Shown: one piece after another, positions 52,110 to 59,949 of the stretch
Numbering within the stretch: the stretch's first letter is position 1
How the letters are laid out: every line of letters starts with the position of its first letter
Source of the DNA: Metasolibacillus sp.
GTDB lineage: Bacteria > Bacillota > Bacilli > Bacillales_A > Planococcaceae
Direction of reading: 5' to 3'
DNA: 63,271 nt
Assembly (NCBI RefSeq): GCF_025291715.1
Contig: NZ_JAMBIZ010000019.1
Coordinates: 1-63,271, forward strand
The notes under the pieces: model-generated
What the model was told of the DNA's origin: nothing
What the model saw: the letters and a program-made list of their open reading frames with translations, nothing else
Databases searched by the model: none
Translations under genes and position numbers: made by a program

Positions 52110-52529
52110 TTATTTATATAATTCTTGATAAATAATTACCTTTAAAGCGAGCTGCTCCTCTGCTGTTAATTTATTTTGCAGCTGTTGAATGATTTCCTCC
52201 TGTGAAAGCATGCCATTTTCTGCTTTGACACGAATATCATTTAATGTTGTTACACCTACTTTTTCAATCAACACCTGCGTTGCCTCTTCCTTTGTCGTAA
52301 AAGGCAATTCTTTAGGGTTCGCTGCCTTTGCCTCCTCCATATAGCCTGTAAGTGTTGGGTTTTGCTCAATCACTTGCTTGACTGCTTCAGCTTGCTCGCT
52401 GTTCGCTAATTCCAGCGTTACCGTTTCTGCTACTTTTCCAGCAATAAATTGCATGCCGAAATGGTAAACGCCATAACCTACTAGCCCAAGTACAATGACC
52501 GTTATCAACAAAAATTTTATTACTCTCAT
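52110..52529 (-). CDS. Small secreted or membrane-anchored protein, unknown function
   Basis: 139 residues: N-terminal hydrophobic segment (VIKFLLITVIVLGLVGYGVYHF) with no lipobox, then an all-helical hydrophilic domain with LPFTTKEEATQVLIEKVGVTTLNDIRVKAENGMLSQEEIIQQLQNKLTAEEQLALKVIIYQELY. Resembles uncharacterised Bacillaceae exported proteins. GATGGAGG, 10 bases ahead, fixes the start at 52529; the longer frame is rejected. Confidence 0.72.
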   Translation of the reverse strand: MRVIKFLLITVIVLGLVGYGVYHFGMQFIAGKVAETVTLELANSEQAEAVKQVIEQNPTLTGYMEEAKAANPKELPFTTKEEATQVLIEKVGVTTLNDIRVKAENGMLSQEEIIQQLQNKLTAEEQLALKVIIYQELYK

Positions 52530-52626
52530 AATGAAAATGCCTCCATCTTTATTACATATCATTAAATACGCTTTTCTCACATAGGAAGTTTCTAAAAAAA
52601 TGATCATTCACCCAATGAAACGAAAA

Positions 52627-52670
52627 AACAAAGGATGTCCGAGTTTTCTTTCGGCTATCCTTTGTTCGTC
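52627..52670. terminator. Terminator between the exported protein's promoter region and patB
   Basis: AACAAAGGAT pairs with ATCCTTTGTT, with an inner CCGA...TCGG pair; ends patB transcription on the minus strand. Confidence 0.7.
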
Positions 52671-52676
52671 TTTTAT

Positions 52677-53852
52677 TTAATTAGCAGCAAGCGCCTTTTT
52701 AAAGCGAGCAACGCCATCTTCCACAACAGCTAGTGGACAGGCAACGTTCATACGCAGGAAACCTCGGCCTGCTTCACTATATTTTGTGCCAGGCTCTAAA
52801 GCAATTTTACCAATCGTTAATAAACGCTGCATCATTTCCTCTTCTGACAAGCCCGTTGCACGGTAGTCAATCCACATTAAGTACGTGCCGTTAGGCTTTG
52901 CAACAGAAATGCCATCTAATGCGTTTAATTCGTTGACAACATAATCCATATTGATAGATAAATAGCTAATTAATTCATCTAACCAAGCATCGCCATCTGT
53001 ATAAGCAGCTTGTACAGCGGCAGAGGCGAATGCATTTAAATCCATTTTGCCATGTGCCATTGCATTTTGTTCTAATTCTTTGCGTAAATCCTCATTTGGT
53101 ACAACCATCATAGCAGCTTGAATACCGGCTAAGTTAAATGTTTTTGTCGGCGCAATGCAGGAAATGATTTTTGCTTGTGCACTACCCGCTACTGTTAATG
53201 TTGGTATGAATTTCGCACCAGGTAAAATGACATCTGCATGAATTTCATCTGCTAACAAATAAACATCGTATTTAATACATAGTGCAACGAGCTCCTCTAA
53301 TTGCGAACGGCTCCATACAACGCCAGCTGGATTATGCGGGTTACATAGTATGTAAAGTTTCACACCTTCTTTGAATAGCTCCTCAAGTGCTGCAAAATCA
53401 TACGTGTAAGAACCGTTTACTTCAACTAAATCACAGCAAACGAGCTCGCGGCCTTGGCTTTTTGGAACGTTTGAAAATGGTGGATAAACCGGTGTTGAAA
53501 TCGCCACTTTATCATTTGGTGCTGTAAATGTTTCGATAATGCTAGCGATTGCTGGCACAACACCATGGTGGAATAAAATTGTTTCTGGATCAATTGTCCA
53601 TTGATGGCGGCGCTCATACCAATTAACAACAGCATTTTTACAGCCACCACAAACGTATGAGTAGCCGAATACAGGATGCTGTAAACGCTCTTCGATAGCT
53701 GCAATTACTGCTTGAGGTGCAGCGAAATCCATATCGGCAATCCACATTGGCAAAATATCGCTTGCATCTTCAATATTAAAAATTTGCTCCATACGATCCC
53801 ATTTATAAGAACGGGATTTACGACGATCAACCACTTCATTGAAAATTGACAT
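52677..53852 (-). CDS. patB: Cystathionine beta-lyase, PatB/MalY type
   Basis: 391 residues, PLP-dependent fold I. Splits cystathionine or cysteine S-conjugates to homocysteine or thiol, pyruvate and ammonia. MalY/PatB features: PMWIADMDFAAPQAVIAAI, FGYSYVCGGCKNAVVNWYERRHQW, NPHNPAGVVWSR, LADEIHADVIL, and the PLP lysine in PTKTFNLAG. Orthologous to PatB, and as in Bacillus yugE is next door (divergent). AAAGGAAAGAGTGATAACT precedes ATG 53852; a longer frame is rejected. Confidence 0.93.
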   Translation of the reverse strand: MSIFNEVVDRRKSRSYKWDRMEQIFNIEDASDILPMWIADMDFAAPQAVIAAIEERLQHPVFGYSYVCGGCKNAVVNWYERRHQWTIDPETILFHHGVVPAIASIIETFTAPNDKVAISTPVYPPFSNVPKSQGRELVCCDLVEVNGSYTYDFAALEELFKEGVKLYILCNPHNPAGVVWSRSQLEELVALCIKYDVYLLADEIHADVILPGAKFIPTLTVAGSAQAKIISCIAPTKTFNLAGIQAAMMVVPNEDLRKELEQNAMAHGKMDLNAFASAAVQAAYTDGDAWLDELISYLSINMDYVVNELNALDGISVAKPNGTYLMWIDYRATGLSEEEMMQRLLTIGKIALEPGTKYSEAGRGFLRMNVACPLAVVEDGVARFKKALAAN

Positions 53853-53937
53853 AGTTATCACTCTTTCCTTTAGTTTCATTTTATTATATGTTAACATACG
53901 AATCATATAAATATAATAATTTAGGGGAATAGTAATA

Positions 53938-54198
53938 GTGGAAAATATCGAAATGAATCAAAAGGCTGTAAAAGTGCTTGAAGAATGGGACCCTTTTCAT
54001 TTAGGTCAGGGGAGCTATGAGACAGAGGCAGCAGATGTCGTTGCTAAGTTGCAACGGATAGATGACCCAAGCGAATTAGCAAAGGTTATTCAAATGGTTT
54101 ATGAGCATTCTTATGAACAGTGGATTCCATTTGAGCATTGCGTCGAAATGGCCTATAAATTGATTGCGATTAAATTTGAAGCGAAATGCATTATATAG
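53938..54198 (+). CDS. yugE: YugE-like DUF1871 protein
   Basis: 86 residues, helical: MENIEMNQKAVKVLEEWDPFHLGQGSYETEAADVVAKLQRIDDPSELAKVIQMVYEHSYEQWIPFEHCVEMAYKLIAIKFEAKCII. The WDPF...GSYETEAADVV pattern marks DUF1871 (B. subtilis YugE), which has a known fold but no assigned role. Starts at GTG with GGGGA upstream. Neighbour of patB, as in Bacillus. Confidence 0.88.
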   Translation: MENIEMNQKAVKVLEEWDPFHLGQGSYETEAADVVAKLQRIDDPSELAKVIQMVYEHSYEQWIPFEHCVEMAYKLIAIKFEAKCII

Positions 54199-54200
54199 TA

Positions 54201-54243
54201 AAAATAGCCGTCGGGAAATGACATTTTTCCCAACGGCTATTTT
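54201..54243. terminator. Terminator between yugE and the NSS transporter
   Basis: AAATAGCCGTCGGGAAA pairs with TTTCCCAACGGCTATTT; T-runs on both strands serve both genes. Confidence 0.9.
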
Positions 54244-55568
54244 TAGCCTATGATGCCACGAATTAAAATAACAACAATGGCAATTGGTGCAATATAACGC
54301 ACAATTGTATACCAAGCTGTAAATAATAGTGGGGTCGTTTGTAGCTCTCGCTGTGATAGCTGCTTTTCATAATAATAGCCAGCAAACCATGAAATGAACA
54401 ATGCTCCAACTGGCATTGCAATACTATTCGTCAAATAGTCGATAAAATCAAATATTGATTTATTGAAAAATGTGATATTTGATAATGTACCGAAGGAGAG
54501 CGCGCTTGGAATCCCGATGATAAAAATAAGTGCTGCAAATAGCCATGCTGCTTTTTTACGCAAATGTAGACGTTCGCCAATGCTGTTAGAAACGACAACC
54601 TCCAGCAAGGAAATAGCTGAAGTAATCGTTGCAAATAACAGTAAAATAAAGAAGATAATTAATAGTATTTGACCAAATGGTAGCTGCTCAAAAACAGCAG
54701 GAATAATCATAAAGACAAGACCAGGTCCTTCTGTAGGTGAATAGCCTAGCGCAAAAACAGCAGGGAAAATGACTAGCCCTGCAAGTAATGAAATGATAAT
54801 ATTCATCGTTGCAACATTGACACCAGAGCTTACGATATTTTCTTCCTTTGGTAAATACGAGGCGTATGTAACCATAATGCAAATCCCGACACTTAGGGAG
54901 AAAAAGGCTTGACCAAGCGCTAATAAAAAGGTTTCGCTATTGAAGTACGACCAGTCTGGTACAAACATAAAGCGTACACCTTCCATTGCGCCATCCAGTG
55001 TGATGGAACGAATACATAATAAAACGAAAAAGATAAAGAGCAATGGCATCATCCACTTGCTTGCTACTTCAATGCCATCTTTCACACCCGCTTGTACGAT
55101 CAGTAGTGTAATAAGCATAAATGCGCCCTGTGCAATAATGACTTCCAGTGGATTTTCAATCACTTGTTGAAATAGCTGCGAAAAATCAATGCCTTGCCCT
55201 GATAGACGAAATGTTATTGCTCGCAGTAAATAGCTTAAAATCCAGCCACCTACAACGCTATAAAACGATAAAATCAAACCACTCGTTATGACACCGAGCC
55301 AACCAATTAAAAACCATGGTCGATGTGGCGCCTGTTTTTTAAATGATTGAATTGCGCCTGTTTGTCCACGACGACCAATCATAAATTCAGCAATTAAAAT
55401 AGGCAGCCCTAATAATAATGTGCAAATAATAAACAAAAAAATAAAAACACTGCCTCCATTTGTACCGACCATATATGGAAATTTCCATATTGCGCCAATG
55501 CCAATGGCACTTCCAGCAGCAGCTAAAATAAAGCCAATTCTTGATGCAAAATGCTCTCGTGAAGCCAA
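54243..55568 (-). CDS. Sodium-dependent transporter, NSS family (LeuT fold)
   Basis: 441 residues, 11-12 membrane segments. TM1 ion and substrate site IGFILAAAGSAIGIGAIWKFPYMVGTNGGSVF is classic NSS, with GRRGQTGAI and ALGQAFFSLSVGICIMVTYASYLPKEENI (TM6) following. Couples Na+ inflow to uptake of an amino acid or amine; substrate not predictable. Start is TTG at 55566-55568 with AAGGAGGG 6 bases ahead. Similar in type to B. subtilis YocR/YhdH. A large palindromic element lies upstream. Confidence 0.9.
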   Translation of the reverse strand: MASREHFASRIGFILAAAGSAIGIGAIWKFPYMVGTNGGSVFIFLFIICTLLLGLPILIAEFMIGRRGQTGAIQSFKKQAPHRPWFLIGWLGVITSGLILSFYSVVGGWILSYLLRAITFRLSGQGIDFSQLFQQVIENPLEVIIAQGAFMLITLLIVQAGVKDGIEVASKWMMPLLFIFFVLLCIRSITLDGAMEGVRFMFVPDWSYFNSETFLLALGQAFFSLSVGICIMVTYASYLPKEENIVSSGVNVATMNIIISLLAGLVIFPAVFALGYSPTEGPGLVFMIIPAVFEQLPFGQILLIIFFILLLFATITSAISLLEVVVSNSIGERLHLRKKAAWLFAALIFIIGIPSALSFGTLSNITFFNKSIFDFIDYLTNSIAMPVGALFISWFAGYYYEKQLSQRELQTTPLLFTAWYTIVRYIAPIAIVVILIRGIIG

Positions 55569-55616
55569 AGAAAACCCTCCTTAATAATTGAAACAAGTAT
55601 TTATTCTACAACACTT

Positions 55617-55857
55617 TTTATTAGAATTCAGCAATCTTTTTTGCGACGAGTAACCACAGGAGCCAGAAAACGCCTATCTTTATAGGTGGAGTGCTGAATT
55701 CTAATAAAGCCTCCGGCGGATGTCAGGGATTTTGAAAGGAGGCCTGCACGATGCAGGTCAGTTAACCGTTGTCACAGGATGTGACGCTTTTAGGTTAACT
55801 TCTGCTAAGTGCAAGCACAATTCAAAATCCCGACGCAATTACGCCAAGGCGTAATTG
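55617..55857. repeat. Multi-hairpin intergenic element, family 2, copy 2
   Basis: A perfect 17-bp inverted repeat (55617-55633 with 55692-55708, arm TTTATTAGAATTCAGCA) encloses a family 1 block (GCGACGAGTAACCACAGGAGC) and a CGCCTATC-TTTATAGGTGG hairpin. Then CTCCGGCGGATGTCAGGG, GGGATTTTGAA (55726 on) pairing with TTCAAAATCCC, an insert with CCTGCACGATGCAGG, GTTAACC/GGTTAAC and GTCACAGGATGTGAC palindromes, and a final CAATTACGCC-AA-GGCGTAATTG (55836-55857). Shares CTCCGGCGGATGTC and TTCAAAATCCCGACG with 38065-38281. Confidence 0.75.
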
Positions 55858-55873
55858 AAAGAAATAAAACGAA

Positions 55874-55902
55874 TGTAACAAAATGGAGAAAACAATCGTA
55901 TC
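55874..55902 (+). promoter_or_regulatory. Candidate ECF-type promoter of the sigma operon
   Basis: TGTAAC (55874-55879), 17 bases, CGTATC (55897-55902) resembles Bacillus ECF promoters (TGAAAC-16/17-CGTA). It lies 32 bases before the sigma gene start at 55934, suggesting the sigma factor controls its own operon. Confidence 0.6.
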
Positions 55903-55933
55903 ATTAATAGGAAAAATGGAAGGGGGAAGCATT

Positions 55934-56455
55934 ATGGAGCAGTTGCTTTTAAAGCGAGCAGCTACAGGGGACAAGGAGGCATATGCCGAGCTTGTACGTT
56001 TACATTATAAAACAGTTGAAAAATTCTCCTTTCAATGTGGTGTACATAGCAATGACATACAGGATGTGACACAGGAAGTATTTATTAAGCTGTATCGTTT
56101 TTTAGCACAATTTGAGCAAGGGAAATTTACGACATGGCTTTATAAAATGACGTTAAATACAGTGCGCGATTATTATCGTAAAGAGCAACGAGAAAAGCGC
56201 AAGAGAGACAAGTTGCAATATGAGTCAAGTTCTATTGTACATATGACAACAGACGATATAGCGTTACATGAGGCGATTTTAACCTTGGATGAAAAATACC
56301 GTATGCCAATTGTTTTATATTATTTTCACGATTGTAAGTATGAGGAAATTGCTGAGATTTTAACAATTTCTTTGTCTACGGTGAAAGTGCGCTTAATGCG
56401 TGCTAAGGAGCAATTAAAAGCCATTTTACAGCAAGGAGGAGAAAGCAATGGATGA
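55934..56455 (+). CDS. ECF-type RNA polymerase sigma factor
   Basis: 173 residues. Region 2: FQCGVHSNDIQDVTQEVFIKLYRFLAQFEQGKFTTWLYKMTLNTVRDYYRK; region 4: ILTLDEKYRMPIVLYYFHDCKYEEIAEILTISLSTVKVRLMRAKEQLKAIL. AAGGGGGAAGCATT gives the start at 55934; the longer frame from 55883 overlaps the predicted promoter. It overlaps the membrane partner gene by 8 bases, the usual sigma/anti-sigma order. Of SigM/SigW/SigV size, identity not assigned. Confidence 0.9.
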   Translation: MEQLLLKRAATGDKEAYAELVRLHYKTVEKFSFQCGVHSNDIQDVTQEVFIKLYRFLAQFEQGKFTTWLYKMTLNTVRDYYRKEQREKRKRDKLQYESSSIVHMTTDDIALHEAILTLDEKYRMPIVLYYFHDCKYEEIAEILTISLSTVKVRLMRAKEQLKAILQQGGESNG

Positions 56456-57563
56456 TCAACAATTTGAAGCACGTATGACAAAGCTGAAAAATCATTATGA
56501 CAAAATGCCCTCGCTCGTAAATGTTGAAAAAGTGGTGGCAAATTTACCAGATGAGCTACCAAGAAAAAGACAACAGCGAAGTCTGTGGATTGTTGTATTA
56601 GCAAGTGCCTGTATTTTAGCGATATTAGTATCGCTTTATGCTACACAACAGCAGCAAGAGATGCAGGCAATCAATGACGTAGAGCGTGCAAATGTCGAGA
56701 GAGTTGTTGCAGCAAAAAAGGAATTTGAAGCATGGCGTCAAGCTTTTGCACCACTTTATAAAGAGGAAAAGGAACGTCAGCGGAAAACGTTGCGATTGAC
56801 AGAAGAACAATTCAATTCTTTAGCATATGTGCAAAATGCGGAAGCGAGCTATCGATTTTATACAAGCGATGAGACGCTGGAACGCTATGCACAAGGAGCT
56901 TGGCAGGGACAGTTAGCTGTTTATCAAAATGAGACAATCGAAAAATTACATTCGCCGAAATTAATGCTGTCAAAGCAACGACAAGATGATGTAGAAGAAA
57001 TGAGTGCTTTGTATACTTATATGGAAAAGGTGAGAGCGCTTAGTGAGCTCTATGATGTGATCACATATACGTCTGAAATTATTGCAGCAGCAAAGAACGA
57101 AGGCTTTGTATTGATGGAGTTTGGTGGAAAAAAGAGGCTCGTTTTTGATTACACGACCATTGAAAAAGAGCTGCTTACTATATTTTCACCTGAAACAATG
57201 GGCCTTTTGGAAGTAATGAAAGTAAAGTATTATTTTTATGCAGGAGAGCTTGTCGTAGATCCTAAGGAAGCAGCAAAATCAACGCTCATTTTGGAACGGA
57301 AATTGCTAACAGAAGCATATGATCAATATAATGGGTATCTGAAAAGTAGCTATGAATTAATAATGGTTAAGCTTTTGACAGGACAAGCTAAAAATCAAGA
57401 GTATCAACAATTGCTTCAATTTTTAATAACTGAAGACAGCGCTGTTGCGCCAATTGCAACAGCAATTTTAGAGGAACTTGCAGCAACTGGAAAATCAACA
57501 ACAATGGAACAAATCGATTATCGAACGATTTGGAATGCACTGTTAGCGAAAAAATATCCGTAA
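56448..57563 (+). CDS. Probable membrane anti-sigma factor of unrecognised family
   Basis: 371 residues: cytoplasmic N-terminus of about 45 residues (ARMTKLKNHYDKMPSLVNVEKVVANLPDELPRKRQQR), one membrane segment (SLWIVVLASACILAILVSLYAT), then 300 extracytoplasmic residues, mostly helical and charged, starting with a coiled coil. Order and overlap with the sigma gene make it the likely anti-sigma factor, but I see no HCC zinc motif or known anti-sigma domain. AAGGAGGAGAAAGCA precedes the ATG. Confidence 0.72.
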   Translation: MDDQQFEARMTKLKNHYDKMPSLVNVEKVVANLPDELPRKRQQRSLWIVVLASACILAILVSLYATQQQQEMQAINDVERANVERVVAAKKEFEAWRQAFAPLYKEEKERQRKTLRLTEEQFNSLAYVQNAEASYRFYTSDETLERYAQGAWQGQLAVYQNETIEKLHSPKLMLSKQRQDDVEEMSALYTYMEKVRALSELYDVITYTSEIIAAAKNEGFVLMEFGGKKRLVFDYTTIEKELLTIFSPETMGLLEVMKVKYYFYAGELVVDPKEAAKSTLILERKLLTEAYDQYNGYLKSSYELIMVKLLTGQAKNQEYQQLLQFLITEDSAVAPIATAILEELAATGKSTTMEQIDYRTIWNALLAKKYP

Positions 57564-57657
57564 TCAACATTAGGGCGTTCCTTTGTTCTGTCTAGTGCAC
57601 TATGTTATAATTTAACATGACATTTTCGTATATAGACACAGAAGGTAGGAACGTATT

Positions 57658-58029
57658 ATGGAAAAACAATACAAAGTGGGTGACGTGCTAACTGGAAAAG
57701 TAACTGGAATTCAACCATACGGAGCATTTGTAGCATTGGATGAGCAAACGCAAGGACTTGTGCACATATCAGAAATTACGTATGGCTTTGTAAAGGATGT
57801 TAGTCATTTTTTAAAAGTTGGCGATGAGATTACCGTAAAAATTTTAGAAATTGAGGATGGGTCGCAAAAAATAAGCTTATCGATTCGCGCATTGCAGGAA
57901 GAGCCTACCCCAATGAAAAAGGAACAGCGCAAAACATTGCAGGAGCGAATTGATGAGGATGATGCGGCAGGCTTTCAACCATTGAAGGATAAGCTACAGG
58001 AATGGATTGACCAATCAGGGCAAAAATAG
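57658..58029 (+). CDS. yugI: S1-domain RNA-binding protein (YugI/CvfD type)
   Basis: 123 residues. One S1 domain (KVGDVLTGKVTGIQPYGAFVALDEQTQGLVHISEITYGFVKDVSHFLKVGDEITVKILEIEDGSQKISLSIRA) and a charged tail (KKEQRKTLQERIDEDDAAGFQPLKDKLQEWID). Known as general stress protein 13; relatives associate with the ribosome and act in virulence and stress regulation. Same neighbourhood as patB and yugE in Bacillus. Good ribosome site AGAAGGTAGGAA. Confidence 0.93.
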   Translation: MEKQYKVGDVLTGKVTGIQPYGAFVALDEQTQGLVHISEITYGFVKDVSHFLKVGDEITVKILEIEDGSQKISLSIRALQEEPTPMKKEQRKTLQERIDEDDAAGFQPLKDKLQEWIDQSGQK

Positions 58030-58035
58030 TAAATC

Positions 58036-58079
58036 AAAAGAACCTTCTAAAGCATGAACAGGCTTTAGAAGGTTCTTTT
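58036..58079. terminator. Terminator between yugI and cdd
   Basis: AAAAGAACCTTCTAAAGC (58036-58053) and GCTTTAGAAGGTTCTTTT (58062-58079) form a perfect 18-bp stem, bidirectional. Confidence 0.95.
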
Positions 58080-58089
58080 ATGGATTGAG

Positions 58090-58473
58090 TTATTGTGTAC
58101 GCCAATCATATGGAAGTAAATCCTTTAACTTCACGATTGCATTAGCATTGACCATTACCTCAGCCTCAAGGTTTTCGACAGCTAGCTGGCTTAAAAATTC
58201 TCTACATCTTCCACACGGTGGGAAAATTATACCTTCCGAGTTGACTGCGATTACTTTTGCAATCTTATTTTCACCATTTGTCACCATAGAAGCAGCTGCT
58301 GCATGCTCAGCACAAAACCCCATTGAACAAGCTGTATCAATACAAACACCTACATAGACATGGCCATTTTGAGTTAAAATCGCTGCACCTACACTACCAG
58401 CCTCTGCCCATGGTGAAAGCATTGTTGGTTTAGTAACTGCCTGTGCTTTTTTTAGAAGTTCACTAAAATTCAT
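58090..58473 (-). CDS. cdd: Cytidine deaminase-like enzyme
   Basis: 127 residues. Zinc-binding deaminase motifs: CAEHAAAASMV (HAE-like core with Cys, Glu) and PPCGRCREFL. Typical cytidine deaminases have CAERTA; the CAEHAA form together with the GVCIDTACSMGF segment is closer to blasticidin-S-deaminase-like members, so the natural substrate is uncertain. Hydrolytically removes an amino group from a cytosine nucleoside or analogue. Monocistronic. Confidence 0.82.
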   Translation of the reverse strand: MNFSELLKKAQAVTKPTMLSPWAEAGSVGAAILTQNGHVYVGVCIDTACSMGFCAEHAAAASMVTNGENKIAKVIAVNSEGIIFPPCGRCREFLSQLAVENLEAEVMVNANAIVKLKDLLPYDWRTQ

Positions 58474-58492
58474 TACTATTACCTCTCAATAG

Positions 58493-59788
58493 TTAATCAT
58501 ATTGCTTCCATTTGCGCAGGCGATATTGTAAATTTTGTCTGCTCATCCCAAGCGCAGTGGCAGCTTTTGTGACATTGCCATTGTGCATCTTCAACACATT
58601 TTGCACATAAAACATCTCAGCATCGCGCAAATATTCATCAAGTGGTAGCAGCTGCTCATCGTTTAAAATCAAGCTCGTCTTTGCATCGGTTTGCTGTACT
58701 TTGAAGCGGAAGTGCAATGGCAACATTTCAAATGTGACGACCTCTTCATTGGTTATCACAGCTGCAATTTCATCAAGCAATAACTCTAATTCCTTCAAAT
58801 TTCCTGGCCAATCATAGCTCATAAATAACCGCATGACCTCAGGCGATAAACCTTGAATAAAGGAGGCAAAGCGAGCACGATGACGAGCAAAATAATCGGT
58901 AACGAACGGTTCGATATCCTCTTTTCGCTCGCATAGTGGTGGTATAGAAATTGTTAAATTAGCGAAGAAATAATAAAGCTCCTTTAACAATTGACCATCG
59001 CCAATTAAGTCGATAGGATCACTACCAATGCTGCCAATAATCATATGCTTTGTAACGGAAAGCTCCTTTAAAATAGCAAGCAGCTGCTCCTGCATATCGA
59101 TGGATAAAAATTCAATGCGCTCGAAGAAAAATGTGTAGCTGCCATTAGTATGTAAATAATGGCGAATGTTTTCGACGATTTGCTCATCGCGTCTACTGAA
59201 AAATGTAATAAAGTCATCACTAGTTGGCAATAATGCATGATGAATACTTTCAGCAATCAAATCTTTGCCTGTTCCAGAATCACCAACCAGCAAAACTGGA
59301 ATGCGAGCATGTGCTGCCTTTTTTGCATGTGTCATCACCTGCTGCATCGCGTTTGACACAGCTGTGATTGCATCGAATGTCAATGGTTCACCGTATCTTC
59401 TTAACGGCTGGTATATAAGCTTTTCCAATGATGTAATATCACGTGCAAATTCGATAGCCCCAATAAGTTTATTTTGGTCAAAAATAGGGAATGTATCATT
59501 TAGCGTCGTAATTTCATGCCCGTTTTTATTGCGATACGTTTGCTTGACATTCATTTCTTTGCGCCCGGTTTGTAAAACGCGCCATAGTGTACTATCTTTT
59601 TTACGAAATGCAAAAAGTTCAAAAAGGGAATGGCTTGTCATTTCTTCAAAAGCATAGCCTTCAATTTCCTTCATTTTTGCATTATAAAGCAATGTTTTGC
59701 CTTCGGTATCAATTGCATGAATCCCTACAGAAATATGCTCAATTGCATGTATGTAAAAGGGAATGAGTTGTCTTTGCTGTTCAAACAA
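58493..59788 (-). CDS. RocR-like regulator with PAS, degenerate AAA+ and Fis domains
   Basis: About 431 residues. PAS domain (about 15-120: IEHISVGIHAIDTEGKTLLYNAKMKEIEGY), AAA+ domain with Walker A VGDSGTGKD, and a C-terminal Fis helix-turn-helix (HNGNVTKAATALGMSRQNLQYRLRKW). The GAFTGA loop that touches sigma-54 is missing (about 20 residues fewer than usual after Walker A), and the Walker B Asp-Glu is replaced (TFFFERIEFL). Divergent from rocA, so it probably controls it, perhaps with sigma-A. Start TTG 59788 has GAGGTG 6 bases ahead; GTG 59797 is also in frame. Confidence 0.85.
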   Translation of the reverse strand: MFEQQRQLIPFYIHAIEHISVGIHAIDTEGKTLLYNAKMKEIEGYAFEEMTSHSLFELFAFRKKDSTLWRVLQTGRKEMNVKQTYRNKNGHEITTLNDTFPIFDQNKLIGAIEFARDITSLEKLIYQPLRRYGEPLTFDAITAVSNAMQQVMTHAKKAAHARIPVLLVGDSGTGKDLIAESIHHALLPTSDDFITFFSRRDEQIVENIRHYLHTNGSYTFFFERIEFLSIDMQEQLLAILKELSVTKHMIIGSIGSDPIDLIGDGQLLKELYYFFANLTISIPPLCERKEDIEPFVTDYFARHRARFASFIQGLSPEVMRLFMSYDWPGNLKELELLLDEIAAVITNEEVVTFEMLPLHFRFKVQQTDAKTSLILNDEQLLPLDEYLRDAEMFYVQNVLKMHNGNVTKAATALGMSRQNLQYRLRKWKQYD

Positions 59789-59883
59789 TGCAAGCACCTC
59801 AAATTTTCATAAATTTTTTAAAAGATTATACTTGAAAAAAGCAACAATCTTTTGCATTATTATAAATATAAAGTGTGATGAAG

Positions 59884-59900
59884 TGCAAATTTTTTTTGCA
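59884..59900. promoter_or_regulatory. Palindrome in the rocA leader
   Basis: TGCAAA-TTTTT-TTTGCA, 50 bases before the rocA start. Candidate operator for the divergent RocR-like regulator; it only partly resembles a sigma-54 -12 element and the -24 GG is absent. Confidence 0.45.
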
Positions 59901-59949
59901 TGAAATGACATTTAATAATTTACAAAAAATTATTTTAGGAGGATTTTTC

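Noticed and set aside
59876-59902. Sigma-54 -24/-12 promoter ahead of rocA
   Set aside because: TTTGCAT could be a -12, but the essential GG at -24 is missing at the required spacing.
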